A stretch of DNA of 64,000 nucleotides from Virgibacillus ndiopensis (GCF_900187325.1 NZ_FZMZ01000004.1:248001-312000), one strand, 5' to 3'. Shown: positions 34,341-43,463, counted from the first letter of the stretch. Numbers and translations: made by a program. Notes: a model not told the origin generated them from the letters alone.

Positions 34341-36071
34341 TTGAAAACAGTTTTCTCGAACTTAAAACCATACAAACTCCCAATTGGGATTGCATATAGC
34401 TTAACCATGATTGAACTCGCAACAGAGTTACTTCTCCCCTTCTTTCTTGGGAAAATGATTAATCAGGGGGTTGTTCACAAAGACATTGACTCCATTATTA
34501 TGTGGGGCAGCATTATGATCGGTCTAGCGTTTTTAGCGTTTGTTGCTGGACTAACCAATTCCTTTTTTGCTTCGCATACAAGTTTACGTTTTTCCTATGA
34601 TATCCGTAAAAAACTTTTCGATAAAATTCAAAGCTTTTCGTTTGCTAACTTAAATCAATACCCAACGTCGGCATTGGTCACTAGATTCACGAACGACGTG
34701 CGCCAATTACAAAACACTATTTTCATGGGTCTCCGCATTATGGTAAAGGCTCCTTTAATAGTACTCGGCGGCGTGATCATGGCGTTTGTGGTGAATGCCA
34801 AACTGGCGGTTATTTTCTTAATCACGGTACCGCTTCTTATCACGTTTCTGCTATGGGTCCTGAAAAAAGCGAGCCGCATGTTCAAACGTGTTCAGAAGCG
34901 TGTAGACAGCGTCAATCGTGTGATGCAAGAAAATCTGGCTGGAATGCGTTTGATCAAAGCCTTCCTCCGGCGTAATTATGAAGAAAACCGCTTCACCAAA
35001 GAAAACAAAGACTTAGCAAATCAAACACGAACAACATTCCGGTTTGTCGAAGCATCGATGCCGATACTTCTTTTCGTTATGAACCTAAGCTTGATTTTCA
35101 TTCTCTGGTTCGGCAACAGCCAAGTACTCGCTGGGAAAACTTCTGTCGGGGATATTGTTGCAATTGTTAACTATGCTTTACGTGTTTCAATGTCCATTTC
35201 CATGTTCACATTCATTACGCTCGCCTTTTCGCGGGCAAAGGCTTCCGCTAGCCGTATTGGTGATGTACTTGCTGTGGATGTTGATTTAGTCAATCATACG
35301 GATGCTGACCGACAAACGACCGTAACAAATGGAAAAATCGAATTTGACCATGTTGATTTTACCTACCCATCGCTAAAAGAACGAGTTTTACAGAATATCT
35401 CATTTACCGTTAATTCTGGTGAAACACTCGCCATCATCGGTGCGACAGGATCTGGTAAAACATCATTATTTCAGCTTATCCCCCGTCTATATGATGTGAC
35501 GGAAGGTAAAATTTCGATAGATGAAAATCCAATAACTTCCTATACATTAGAGCACCTGCGTCGTGGAATTGGCTACGTGCCGCAAAACCCGCTTCTTTTC
35601 AGCGGAACGATTTACGATAATATTGCCTGGGGAAAAGAAAATGCAACCTATAGCGAAGTCCAGCAGGCTGCAAAGGATGCGCAGATTCACGAGACGATTA
35701 TGGAACTTCACGGGCAATATGAAACGCGTGTTGGACAAAAAGGCGTCAATTTATCTGGTGGCCAGAAGCAGCGGATTTCGATAGCACGCGCACTCATTCG
35801 CCGGCCGAAAATATTAATGCTTGATGACAGCACGAGTGCACTTGATTTAGCCACAGAATCACGTCTGCTTGAAGCAATAAAACTAGACCACTGCACAACA
35901 TTAATGATCACACAAAAAATCTCAACGGCGATGGACGCTGATCGCATTTTATTAATCGATGAAGGAAAAGTACTGGCTATTGGCACGCATGATGAATTAT
36001 TGAAGCAAGCAAAAGTGTACCGTGACATCGTCGAATCACAGTTTGGAAAGGAGTATCCACATGCCAATTAA
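34341..36071 (+). CDS. ABC exporter half-transporter, BmrC/YheI type
   Basis: A 576-aa exporter half: six-helix membrane domain (about 15-290), then an ATPase domain with Walker A GATGSGKT, signature LSGGQKQR and Walker B ILMLDDSTSALD. The residue after the Walker B Asp is Asp, not the catalytic Glu, which is the degenerate-site pattern of BmrC-like subunits in heterodimers. It starts at TTG 34341 after GGAGGTCACAAA. It overlaps the next half-transporter by 11 bases, so the pair is co-translated. The family exports drugs or unknown hydrophobic compounds at the cytoplasmic membrane. Confidence 0.92.
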   Translation: MKTVFSNLKPYKLPIGIAYSLTMIELATELLLPFFLGKMINQGVVHKDIDSIIMWGSIMIGLAFLAFVAGLTNSFFASHTSLRFSYDIRKKLFDKIQSFSFANLNQYPTSALVTRFTNDVRQLQNTIFMGLRIMVKAPLIVLGGVIMAFVVNAKLAVIFLITVPLLITFLLWVLKKASRMFKRVQKRVDSVNRVMQENLAGMRLIKAFLRRNYEENRFTKENKDLANQTRTTFRFVEASMPILLFVMNLSLIFILWFGNSQVLAGKTSVGDIVAIVNYALRVSMSISMFTFITLAFSRAKASASRIGDVLAVDVDLVNHTDADRQTTVTNGKIEFDHVDFTYPSLKERVLQNISFTVNSGETLAIIGATGSGKTSLFQLIPRLYDVTEGKISIDENPITSYTLEHLRRGIGYVPQNPLLFSGTIYDNIAWGKENATYSEVQQAAKDAQIHETIMELHGQYETRVGQKGVNLSGGQKQRISIARALIRRPKILMLDDSTSALDLATESRLLEAIKLDHCTTLMITQKISTAMDADRILLIDEGKVLAIGTHDELLKQAKVYRDIVESQFGKEYPHAN

Positions 36072-37881
36072 TCAACTGAAGCACCCTTTCCAATATGAAA
36101 AGATTCCGTTAAAAAGCGTTTCGAAAAAAGAAAGGAAAAAAGCTAAAAACACTACCGCTACGGTAAAACGGATTTGGTCCTATTTAGCCCGTGAAAAAGC
36201 TACATTAGGCCTTGTCATTCTAATGGTTGTCATGAGCTCTGGATTGAGCCTGCTTGGCCCATTTTTAGTCGGAATGGCGATTGATGATTATATCGTCTCA
36301 AAAGAAAGTTCTGGTCTAGGTGTCCTATTACTATGGCTGATCGTTATCTATTTTGCCCACTCAATTTCGATTTTTTTACAGAATTATTGGATGGTCGGAA
36401 TTGCTCAAAACACTGTTTACTCATTGCGTGAGGATTTGTTCCGTCAATTCCACCGCCTCCCCATTTCTTATTTTGACAAACGGCAGCACGGGGAATTGAT
36501 GAGCCGGATTACGAACGACATCGATAATGTGAACAACACCCTAAATCAGTCGGTCATTCAAATTTTTGCGAGTATTTTAACACTTATTGGCACGGTAGTT
36601 GTCATGCTGATATTAAGTCCCCTCTTAACACTTGTGACGATGACTATTATCCCAATTATGTTTTTGGCGATGAAGTGGATTACGAAGCGTACAGGTCCAT
36701 TGTATAAATTACAGCAAAACGACCTCGGTGAGCTGAACGGCTATGTTGAGGAAATTGTCTCTGGACAGCATGTTGTCAAAACGTTTTCCCAGGAAGATCG
36801 TGTTATTAGCGAATTTGAAGAAAAAAATTCCGCTTTAAAGCATTCTGGCTTTTGGGCACAGACCATATCTGGTTTTATACCAAAGGTAATGAACATGCTT
36901 AATTTCTTGAGTTTCGGCTTGATTGCGCTGGTCGGTGGTTTACTTGCTGTCGAAAATATCATTACAGTTGGGGTCATCGTTATTTTCACCGAATATGCAC
37001 GGCAATTTACAAGACCGTTAAACGAGTTATCGAACCAATTTAACATTCTCTTATCAGCAGTTGCTGGTGCGGAACGGGTTTTCCATGTAATTGACGAAGA
37101 ACAGGAAGAAACAGATGAGCAGGACGCTCGGAAACTTACTAAAACGGATGGACATATGGTGTTTCATGATGTTTCCTTTGCCTATGAGGACACACCAATT
37201 TTACAACACATTAGCTTTGAAGCACATCCAGGGCAGACCGTTGCTTTTGTTGGTCATACCGGTGCTGGGAAGACAACAATCATAAACCTCATTTCCCGTT
37301 TCTACAATTATGATGAAGGTGAAATCACATTAGACGATATTGATATAAAGGATATAAAACGGTCAAGCCTGCGAAATCATATGGCATTCGTTTTACAGGA
37401 TTCGTTTCTATTTCGCGGAACGGTTTGGGAAAACATCCGCTACGGTCGCTTAAATGCTACTGATCAGGAAGTTATGACCGCTGCCAAGGATGCGAATGCA
37501 CATGATTTTATCAAAAAACTTCCGGATGGCTATGATACCATCCTTGACCAAGATGGAAGCGGGATTAGCCAGGGACAAAAACAGCTGATCACGATTGCTC
37601 GTGCTATTTTAGCTGATCCATCGATTTTGATTTTGGATGAAGCGACAAGTAATATCGACACGATTACAGAGGTTAAAATCCAAGATGCGCTAAAACGGCT
37701 GATGAACGGTCGAACCAGTTTTGTTATTGCCCATCGTTTAAATACGATTCAAGAGGCTGATAAAATTATCATGCTGGAGCATGGCGAAATTATTGAGCAA
37801 GGAAGTCACAAGGAGTTAATTGACCATAAGGGAAGCTATTATAACTTGTACAAAGGGCAGCTTCGGGAGGTATCTAATTAG
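36061..37881 (+). CDS. ABC exporter half-transporter, BmrD/YheH type
   Basis: A 606-aa exporter half: basic N-terminal extension (~35 residues), six membrane helices (about 50-340), ATPase with Walker A GHTGAGKT, an altered signature ISQGQKQL and Walker B ILILDEATS with the catalytic Glu. It complements the degenerate site of its partner, so the heterodimer should have one consensus and one degenerate ATP site. Start ATG 36061 follows GGAAAGGAG and lies inside the partner's last codons. Confidence 0.92.
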   Translation: MPINQLKHPFQYEKIPLKSVSKKERKKAKNTTATVKRIWSYLAREKATLGLVILMVVMSSGLSLLGPFLVGMAIDDYIVSKESSGLGVLLLWLIVIYFAHSISIFLQNYWMVGIAQNTVYSLREDLFRQFHRLPISYFDKRQHGELMSRITNDIDNVNNTLNQSVIQIFASILTLIGTVVVMLILSPLLTLVTMTIIPIMFLAMKWITKRTGPLYKLQQNDLGELNGYVEEIVSGQHVVKTFSQEDRVISEFEEKNSALKHSGFWAQTISGFIPKVMNMLNFLSFGLIALVGGLLAVENIITVGVIVIFTEYARQFTRPLNELSNQFNILLSAVAGAERVFHVIDEEQEETDEQDARKLTKTDGHMVFHDVSFAYEDTPILQHISFEAHPGQTVAFVGHTGAGKTTIINLISRFYNYDEGEITLDDIDIKDIKRSSLRNHMAFVLQDSFLFRGTVWENIRYGRLNATDQEVMTAAKDANAHDFIKKLPDGYDTILDQDGSGISQGQKQLITIARAILADPSILILDEATSNIDTITEVKIQDALKRLMNGRTSFVIAHRLNTIQEADKIIMLEHGEIIEQGSHKELIDHKGSYYNLYKGQLREVSN

Positions 37882-37972
37882 GTTGGTCTAATTAGAATTT
37901 TGCCTTTTACCATGATAGACTAAGTTTGGAATCATACAGCAGGGGAAATTAATATAAAACGAGGTGTCCACA

Positions 37973-38695
37973 TTGCCAAGAAAAGGTACAATGATTGAAA
38001 AACAAATTGAAAGCTACTATTTACATGAAACAATGACATTAAAATTATACCAGCCAGAATCATTTTCACCCCTATATAAATACCACATTTGTATAATGCA
38101 GGATGGGAATGATTACTATCAATTAGGTAGAGTCGCGACGTTGAGTGACCGCCTTCATGATAGTAATGAGATTACGAATACTATTTTTGTCGGTATTCAT
38201 TATCAGGATAAATTTGACCGTAGAAAAAAATATCATCCTAGTGGTGAACAGAATCAAGCGTATATCAAATTTTTAGTACATGAAGTTGTACCATTTTTAG
38301 ACGACCTGCTCCCTACCTATCATATGGGGCAATCACGTGCATTAATGGGTGATTCGCTTGCTGGTACACTTGCACTTATGACTGCATTACAGTATCCAAA
38401 CACATTTGGCAACGTCATTATGCAGTCACCATATGTCGATGAAACGGTAATGAACGCTGTAAAGGATGCGAAAGATATCCATTCAATTGATATCTATCAC
38501 ACAATTGGTACAGAGGAAACAGAGGTTAACACAACAGACGGATCCAAACAGGACTTTCTTACACCCAATCGTGAATTGCATAAGATCTTAGAGGAAAAAG
38601 GGATGAGTTACGTTTATCATGAACTAGATGGTCCACATACATGGAAGCCATGGCAGAAAGATTTAAAACGAGCATTGACGACAATGTTTGATTAA
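37973..38695 (+). CDS. yjcH: Putative esterase (YjcH type)
   Basis: The ~240-aa product has the esterase-D/alpha-beta hydrolase fold: YHICIMQDGNDYYQLGR, IFVGIHYQDKFDRRKKYHPS, nucleophile elbow ALMGDSLAGTLAL (GxSxxG), an Asp/Glu region GTEETEVNT and the closing DGPHTWKPWQ with catalytic His. The order esterase - 2H ligase - GNAT equals yjcH-yjcG-yjcF in Bacillus. Start TTG 37973, 6 bases after GAGGTG; an internal ATG at 37991 is a weaker choice. Substrate is unknown. Confidence 0.85.
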   Translation: MPRKGTMIEKQIESYYLHETMTLKLYQPESFSPLYKYHICIMQDGNDYYQLGRVATLSDRLHDSNEITNTIFVGIHYQDKFDRRKKYHPSGEQNQAYIKFLVHEVVPFLDDLLPTYHMGQSRALMGDSLAGTLALMTALQYPNTFGNVIMQSPYVDETVMNAVKDAKDIHSIDIYHTIGTEETEVNTTDGSKQDFLTPNRELHKILEEKGMSYVYHELDGPHTWKPWQKDLKRALTTMFD

Positions 38696-38969
38696 TTTTT
38701 CCCTTAACCGTCATTTATGAGGAAGGTAATTGGATTACTGAATTGGTTATTTAGTCGATATTTCCCAATTCAGCCCACTGATTTCCAACCTCTTTCCTCT
38801 GTCTTTGTCCCTAAAATGCAAAAATAGTAAAAATTTTTTTCGATATTATGTATATTTTTGTTATAATAATAGGTAGTGAAAATGAATCAAGTCTGCATAC
38901 ACGATTAAACGCAAATCATTTTTTACATCATCGTAGTTATGAATAAAAATATGAATAGGAGGTTTTACG

Positions 38970-39488
38970 ATGAATTACGGTATTGTTATTTTCCCATCAA
39001 AGCCTGTCCAAGACGAAGTAAACTCATATAGAAAGCGTTACGATCCACATTATTCACTAATTCCACCACACATTACATTAAAAGAAGCGTTTGAAGCAGA
39101 CAACGATCAGATCCAGGAAATTATCACAGAACTGAAGCATATTGCAAATGAATTTGAACCTTTTAAAATTAATGTTAATAAGGTAAGCACGTTTGCACCG
39201 GTTACCAATACGATTTATTTAAAAGTGGAACCGATTCAGCAATTAATTGATCTAAATGAAAAATTGCAGCAAGGTAAATTGTCAAATAATCAAGTATATT
39301 CGTTTGTTCCACATATTACAATTGCACAAAAGCTTTCACACGATGAGTACTCAGATGTGTTCGGTAGCATGAAAATGAAAGATGTACAATTTGAAGACAC
39401 AGTTGATCGTTTCCAATTGTTATACCAGCTTGATAATGGTTCATGGACTGTATATGAATCATTTGTATTTGGGAAGGAATACGTGTGA
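38970..39488 (+). CDS. yjcG: 2H phosphoesterase / RNA ligase-like protein (YjcG)
   Basis: The 172-aa product has two HxT/S motifs, PPHITLKEAF and VPHITIAQKL, the hallmark of the 2H (LigT-like) superfamily. It is complete, with ATAGGAGG before the ATG. Family activity is hydrolysis or ligation of 2',5' or cyclic phosphodiesters; the substrate here is unknown. It overlaps yjcF by 4 bases (GTGA). Confidence 0.9.
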   Translation: MNYGIVIFPSKPVQDEVNSYRKRYDPHYSLIPPHITLKEAFEADNDQIQEIITELKHIANEFEPFKINVNKVSTFAPVTNTIYLKVEPIQQLIDLNEKLQQGKLSNNQVYSFVPHITIAQKLSHDEYSDVFGSMKMKDVQFEDTVDRFQLLYQLDNGSWTVYESFVFGKEYV

Positions 39489-39907
39489 ATATAAAATTAG
39501 TTGAAACAAACCAAGAAAAAGAACAAGCTTATCATGTACGGACCGTTGTTTTTGTTGAAGAACAGAAGGTCCCACCTGAGGAAGAACTTGATCAGCATGA
39601 CGAAACGGCAATACATTTTATTTGCTACCAAGAAGATAAACCGATAGCAGCAAGCCGCTTGCGTTTCGTTGATCAGTACGGAAAATTGGAACGCATATGT
39701 GTCTTGAAAAATGAGCGTGGTAAATCCTACGGTGCACAGCTCATTCAAGCTATGGAAGCAGAGATTCATAAAAATGGCTATACGAAAGCAAAATTAAACG
39801 CACAAACACATGCGGAGAACTTTTATAAACGGTTAGGCTATAAAACAGTTTCTGGAGAATTCCTCGATGCAGGAATCCCGCATGTAACAATGATTAAAGA
39901 ATTATAA
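39485..39907 (+). CDS. yjcF: GNAT acetyltransferase (YjcF)
   Basis: The 140-aa ElaA/YjcF-like GNAT has VRTVVFVEEQKVPPEEELDQHD, LERICVLKNERGKSYGAQLIQ (acetyl-CoA loop) and TKAKLNAQTHAENFYKRLGY. GTG start overlaps the yjcG stop, so translation is coupled. Acceptor unknown. A terminator follows. Confidence 0.9.
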   Translation: MNIKLVETNQEKEQAYHVRTVVFVEEQKVPPEEELDQHDETAIHFICYQEDKPIAASRLRFVDQYGKLERICVLKNERGKSYGAQLIQAMEAEIHKNGYTKAKLNAQTHAENFYKRLGYKTVSGEFLDAGIPHVTMIKEL

Positions 39908-39947
39908 AACGGCAGTTCGTTGCTTTGACAGCGGACTGTCGTTTTTG
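39906..39947 (+). terminator. Terminator of the yjcGF unit
   Basis: AAAACGGCAGT / ACTGTCGTTTT stem (with one G-U) and a T-rich tail. Confidence 0.7.
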
Positions 39948-39960
39948 GTTGTTTGATACC

Positions 39961-40092
39961 GGGACAGGGGGACTGACCCCATGTCCCAGTTTCACATGTA
40001 TTCTTTACAAAATATCGCATATGCTAATTGAACAAATGTCTTGGGAAAGTAGGTTCTTGGGAGTTGGGGACTGTCCCAACTGATTCCCTATC
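39961..40092. repeat. GGGACAGGGG / GGGGACTG palindromes
   Basis: GGGACAGGGGGACTGACCCC then ATGTCCC (39961-39987) is an imperfect palindrome of the same family as 523-549. A second, GTTGGGGACTGTCCCAAC, starts near 40063. Both share the GGGGACTG core. Confidence 0.65.
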
Positions 40093-40116
40093 CTGCTGCT
40101 AAAGGGGATATGTTCA

Positions 40117-40803
40117 ATGGGTGATTTGCCAACAATTTTTATTGAAATATTATTTGGATTTGCTGCTTTGTTTGTCTTAACAAAAATATTGGGAAAAACG
40201 CAAATAACGCAATTAACAGCTTTTGACTTCATTGCAGCATTAATTTTAGGAGAACTTGTTGGAAATGCAATATTTGATGATAAAGCTGATCTATTGGATA
40301 TTGCCTTTGCCGTTTTTGTCGGTGGTGTCATTCTGTACATTACTGAATCCATTACACAAAAATTCAAAGGATCACGTGCCTTCTTAGAAGGCAGGCCATC
40401 TATAATTATCCATAACGGAAAATTAATACGCGAGGAAATGAAAAGGAACAAGCTAGACATTAATCAACTCCAGCATATGTTACGTGCGAAAGATGCATTT
40501 TCGATTCAGGAAGTTGCGTATGCTATTTTAGAGACAGATGGAACCGTTTCAGTTCTCAAGAAACCAGCATATCAAGCTCCAACAAAGTATGAAATGAATA
40601 TTCCATTAGAAATCGAGTCGCTTGCTATGACAATTATCAATGATGGTGAAGTGTTATGGGACAATCTGAGGGAAGCAAAACTAGATGAAAACTGGCTGGA
40701 AAATCAATTAAGGGCACAAAACATAAACTCTGTTCGTGATGTGTTTTATGCAGAATGGTCAAAAGGTAAAAACCTTTTTGTCCTTCCTTTTGATCATAAG
40801 TAA
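40117..40803 (+). CDS. DUF421 membrane protein (YetF/YrbG family)
   Basis: The 228-aa product has three N-terminal membrane helices (about 6-22, 38-55, 65-85) and the DUF421 beta domain with EGRPSIIIHNGKLIREEMKR, LDINQLQHMLRAKDAFSIQE and VAYAILETDGTVSVLKK. It is complete, with AAAGGGGATAT before the ATG. Related proteins are abundant in sporulating bacilli; molecular function is unknown. Confidence 0.9.
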   Translation: MGDLPTIFIEILFGFAALFVLTKILGKTQITQLTAFDFIAALILGELVGNAIFDDKADLLDIAFAVFVGGVILYITESITQKFKGSRAFLEGRPSIIIHNGKLIREEMKRNKLDINQLQHMLRAKDAFSIQEVAYAILETDGTVSVLKKPAYQAPTKYEMNIPLEIESLAMTIINDGEVLWDNLREAKLDENWLENQLRAQNINSVRDVFYAEWSKGKNLFVLPFDHK

Positions 40804-40843
40804 AAATACGAGTGATGCTTTTGCACCTCTCGTATTTTTTACG
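40804..40843. terminator. Bidirectional terminator
   Basis: AAATACGAG / CTCGTATTT stem with T-run, between convergent genes (DUF421 and MBL hydrolase). Confidence 0.75.
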
Positions 40844-41732
40844 TTTTAAACATCCACTTGCCTGCTTCTATCACACTTGTAATTTCCTCACGCTTTACCA
40901 ATCCGATTAAATACGCGGTCACGGTCGTTCGGTAAAGCAACCACTGGGATAGTGATGGACTATTTATCTGAAAATGTCTACACATGTCGGCAACAATTGT
41001 CTCATGCGAGATCCCATCAGGTTTCGTTTTTACCTTGTCCAAAACCAACTTCAATAACTCTTCATGGTATGTAATATTTTTCCTCACTGTTTCCTTGAAA
41101 TTGGCTTCAAAGACGCCGTATCCAGGTACAGCACCTTCACACTCAATTTCCAACAACTTTTTAAGGCTGGATACTGTCGCATCAGCATCCGTTATATAAG
41201 GGATTTTATGCTCATGTAACGCTTCTTCGCTAACGTAGCTATCTCCAGCGAACAAAATGTTATCGATTTGGATTCCAATTTGGTGAGAACTATGGCCCGG
41301 CAAAAAATGGGCCGTGAACGTGAAGTTGCCAATACTATATTCTCCACTGTCAATCACTTGATCAACATTGATGGATTTGTTTTGCTGGAATTTATTGTTT
41401 AATTCTGGAAGTAGATCATTTCCACCGAATAGATACATAGGTTCTAGTTTGGGGTTACGTAAAACTGCTTCCTCTAATACCGGGGCAATTGTATATACAC
41501 CACGTCTTTTTTGCAAAAAATTAGCCCCACCATAATGGTCGGCATGTGCGTGGGTAATAAATAAATGGGTAATCGGCAAATTTCCAGCCTCGAGTTGCTT
41601 TAAGACTTTTCTCATTACAGAATCGTCAATTCCAGCATCAATTAACATGCCTTGATTTCCGTGATGGACATAACCGATATTCACAGCTGCATCAAAGTAA
41701 TAACATGTATCGTTCAGCAATGCTACCTTCAT
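40839..41732 (-). CDS. MBL-fold hydrolase with C-terminal helical domain
   Basis: The 297-aa product has metal motif ITHAHADHYGG (HxHxDH), then LPGHSSHQIGIQI, FAGDSYVSEEAL (Asp ligand) and a C-terminal winged-helix-like region (~215-290), as in glyoxalase II-like/LACTB2-type proteins. GGGAGTAGAATGAT precedes ATG. Substrate is unknown. It may be co-transcribed from a promoter shared with the small gene upstream. Confidence 0.87.
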   Translation of the reverse strand: MKVALLNDTCYYFDAAVNIGYVHHGNQGMLIDAGIDDSVMRKVLKQLEAGNLPITHLFITHAHADHYGGANFLQKRRGVYTIAPVLEEAVLRNPKLEPMYLFGGNDLLPELNNKFQQNKSINVDQVIDSGEYSIGNFTFTAHFLPGHSSHQIGIQIDNILFAGDSYVSEEALHEHKIPYITDADATVSSLKKLLEIECEGAVPGYGVFEANFKETVRKNITYHEELLKLVLDKVKTKPDGISHETIVADMCRHFQINSPSLSQWLLYRTTVTAYLIGLVKREEITSVIEAGKWMFKT

Positions 41733-41756
41733 ATCATTCTACTCCCTTAGCCCATT

Positions 41757-42032
41757 CTAAATACTTTGGCTATAATTCCTTCCCTTGCCAGTTAAATCAG
41801 CGTAAATTTTATCGACTTGGGGTTGTTTTGGTTTTTGTTGAATAACCTGATGGTGCCGATGATCAGGTTCAGTAAATTCTTCGTCATTATCGTTTTGGAG
41901 AATATCTTGATGTTTTGCATCAAAAATAATTTTATACGGCCTTTCAATATAAAATGGGTCTTGTTTCACTTTCATATCACGATTCTGATAATCTTTATAT
42001 TGGTAGTGCTGGATTGGTAAAACATATCCCAT
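41757..42032 (-). CDS. Hypothetical small protein of the sporulation cluster
   Basis: The 91-aa hydrophilic protein MGYVLPIQHYQYKDYQNRD has many Tyr, Gln and His residues and no membrane span. Its place beside coat genes and its composition suggest a spore-associated protein. AAGGAGGCGG precedes the ATG. No named family. Confidence 0.65.
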   Translation of the reverse strand: MGYVLPIQHYQYKDYQNRDMKVKQDPFYIERPYKIIFDAKHQDILQNDNDEEFTEPDHRHHQVIQQKPKQPQVDKIYADLTGKGRNYSQSI

Positions 42033-42125
42033 AAATAACCGCCTCCTTATATTATATTTATTCGAAAGTGTTTTGAAATTTATGTCCTTTTAGTTAACAA
42101 TACCCATATTTTTTGCTAAATATGC

Positions 42126-42332
42126 TTATCCATCCATCTTTTTCTCCAGTTCTTTGATAGCCTTTTCAATCTGATCGATTCCTTTTAGAAAATCGTTATT
42201 CCATTTGTTCATGTCATTTTCAAACGTATGCATTTTTTTCTCGGGGTATTGGAACCACTTTTCATTTTTTTCCAAATGCTTCTCGATATCCCTTAAATGC
42301 TTTAACCATGGTATGTTTGGTTTTTTGTCCAT
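42126..42332 (-). CDS. Hypothetical small coiled-coil protein
   Basis: The 68-aa protein is Lys/Glu/Trp-rich (WLKHLRDIEKHLEKNEKW, QIEKAIKELEKKM) and strongly helical. TTAAGGAG precedes the ATG. It lies within the sporulation cluster. No function known. Confidence 0.65.
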   Translation of the reverse strand: MDKKPNIPWLKHLRDIEKHLEKNEKWFQYPEKKMHTFENDMNKWNNDFLKGIDQIEKAIKELEKKMDG

Positions 42333-42353
42333 AAAGTTAACTCCTTAAGAAAA

Positions 42354-42375
42354 GGCAGCTAGTGTTAGCTGCCTA
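42354..42375 (-). terminator. Terminator hairpin
   Basis: AGGCAGCTA / TAGCTGCCT perfect 9-bp stem with a 4-base loop, between two minus-strand genes. Confidence 0.65.
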
Positions 42376-42390
42376 ATTTATCATGTAAAA

Positions 42391-42654
42391 TTATATCCAC
42401 GAAAATGGTCTTCTGTCGCCCCTATCGTCATCATTATGGTGATCATGGCCATGATCATGCTCATGGCTCGCTGATTCAACATCTTCATCCATATGATCTC
42501 GATGATCCCGTTCATCTCGATCATCCCGCCTACCTCCGAAAAACGGATCACGATGTGAGCGTCTTGTTGGTTCGATAAAAACATTATCAGCTTTTATAAC
42601 TAAATCCCTTACATGAATTACCTTTCTCCTGTCTTCTCTTCTTTCGTCGGACAT
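42391..42654 (-). CDS. Probable spore coat/exosporium-associated protein
   Basis: The 87-aa product starts MSDERREDRRKVIHVRDLVI KADNVFIEPTRR...DPFFGGRR, a motif seen beside CotZ-like genes in Bacillus relatives, followed by a His/Asp/Arg-rich tail (DHGHDHHNDDDRGDRR). It is divergent from cotZ and has a sigma-K-like promoter. The start is the ATG at 42654; 20 further in-frame codons lack a ribosome site and overlap the promoter. The metal-binding capacity of the tail is inference. Confidence 0.7.
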   Translation of the reverse strand: MSDERREDRRKVIHVRDLVIKADNVFIEPTRRSHRDPFFGGRRDDRDERDHRDHMDEDVESASHEHDHGHDHHNDDDRGDRRPFSWI

Positions 42655-42690
42655 CCTTCTTTCACTCCCTCTAGAAAACTTGGTCGCTAT

Positions 42691-42718
42691 TAGTCTATGT
42701 GGACTCCTCCCCATGGGT
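42691..42718 (-). promoter_or_regulatory. Sigma-K-like promoter, leftward
   Basis: Minus strand: -35 ACC (42718-42716), 16-base spacer, -10 CATAGACTA (42699-42691), matching the sigma-K pattern AC...CATAnnnTA. It would drive the small coat-associated gene. Confidence 0.6.
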
Positions 42719-42779
42719 ATAGACTCATGCCCTTATCTGATGTATTTTTAATTACTAAACTTATTTCCGATAAATGCCC

Positions 42780-42808
42780 ACACCAACTAGACAAAGACAC
42801 ATATTCTA
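42780..42808 (+). promoter_or_regulatory. Sigma-K-like promoter, cotZ
   Basis: ACAC about 16 bases before CATATTCTA (42800-42808), a full CATAnnnTA match. Located 45 bases before the cotZ start. Confidence 0.6.
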
Positions 42809-42852
42809 TTAGAGACAATAGGTCAATAATTTTTGGGAAGGAGTAATAATTC

Positions 42853-43395
42853 ATGGGTTGTGGAAAAAACTTCGATACGGGTAACTGTGTATGCGATATT
42901 CTTAAAGAAATAGCAGACGTACAAAGTGATGTTGTAGAAAATTGCTGTGACACGAGTTGTGAAAGGTCAATCAATGATTTACTTGGTGACAGAGACAATG
43001 GCAATAGATTAGACACGGTGCCAGTTCTATTATACTGTAAAGACGGTTGCAAACCTTTTGAAGGATTCGGAGCATTTGAAGATCCGAGAAACCAACATGG
43101 TCATGGTCACGACAGAGGAGACAGAGGTGGAGACAGAGGTGGCGACAGAGGCCACGATCACGACCGCTGTGACTTTGGCGCAGTTGTCGGAAGCTTCTTC
43201 TTCCGCGTAAAACGCGTTGACAACGATTGCTGCGCAGTTCTTGAACTATTAAGAGATGGCGATGACAAGGATAAGAATCCGGAAGATCCAACTAAGCAAA
43301 AAACATGTCAATTACGTACAACTGGAATCTGCATTAGTGTTGATCTAGACTGCTTCTGCCATGTAACATGCTTACCAGCAATCCAAGCTCAGTAA
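42853..43395 (+). CDS. cotZ: Spore coat protein, CotY/CotZ/ExsY family
   Basis: The 180-aa Cys-rich product: GCGKNFDTGNCVCDILKEIA, NCCDTSCERSINDLLG, VPVLLYCKDGCKPFEGFG and the closing LRTTGICISVDLDCFCHVTC. It is cross-linked coat/exosporium material made in the mother cell. It is longer than usual because of a low-complexity insert at about residues 80-103 (GHGHDRGDRGGDRGGDRGHD), from 9-bp repeats of GGAGACAGA type. AAGGAG precedes the ATG. It is convergent with cotO across a shared terminator. Confidence 0.93.
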   Translation: MGCGKNFDTGNCVCDILKEIADVQSDVVENCCDTSCERSINDLLGDRDNGNRLDTVPVLLYCKDGCKPFEGFGAFEDPRNQHGHGHDRGDRGGDRGGDRGHDHDRCDFGAVVGSFFFRVKRVDNDCCAVLELLRDGDDKDKNPEDPTKQKTCQLRTTGICISVDLDCFCHVTCLPAIQAQ

Positions 43396-43399
43396 GAAC

Positions 43400-43452
43400 A
43401 AAAAAACATTGAAAAAAAGAGGGCAAATGTCCTCTTTTTCAATGTTTTTTTA
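43400..43452. terminator. Shared terminator of cotZ and cotO
   Basis: AAAAAACATTGAAAAAAAGA / CTTTTTCAATGTTTTTTT long perfect stem enclosing GAGGGC...TCCTC. Works on both strands. Confidence 0.9.
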
Positions 43453-43463
43453 TTGTTATTTTT

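Noticed and set aside
42381-42584. Met/Ile-rich frame (MFLSNQQDAHIV...) in the coat cluster
   Set aside because: It is a shifted-frame shadow of the His/Asp-rich tail of the coat-associated protein; the low-complexity codons give GATCAT repeats readable in any frame.
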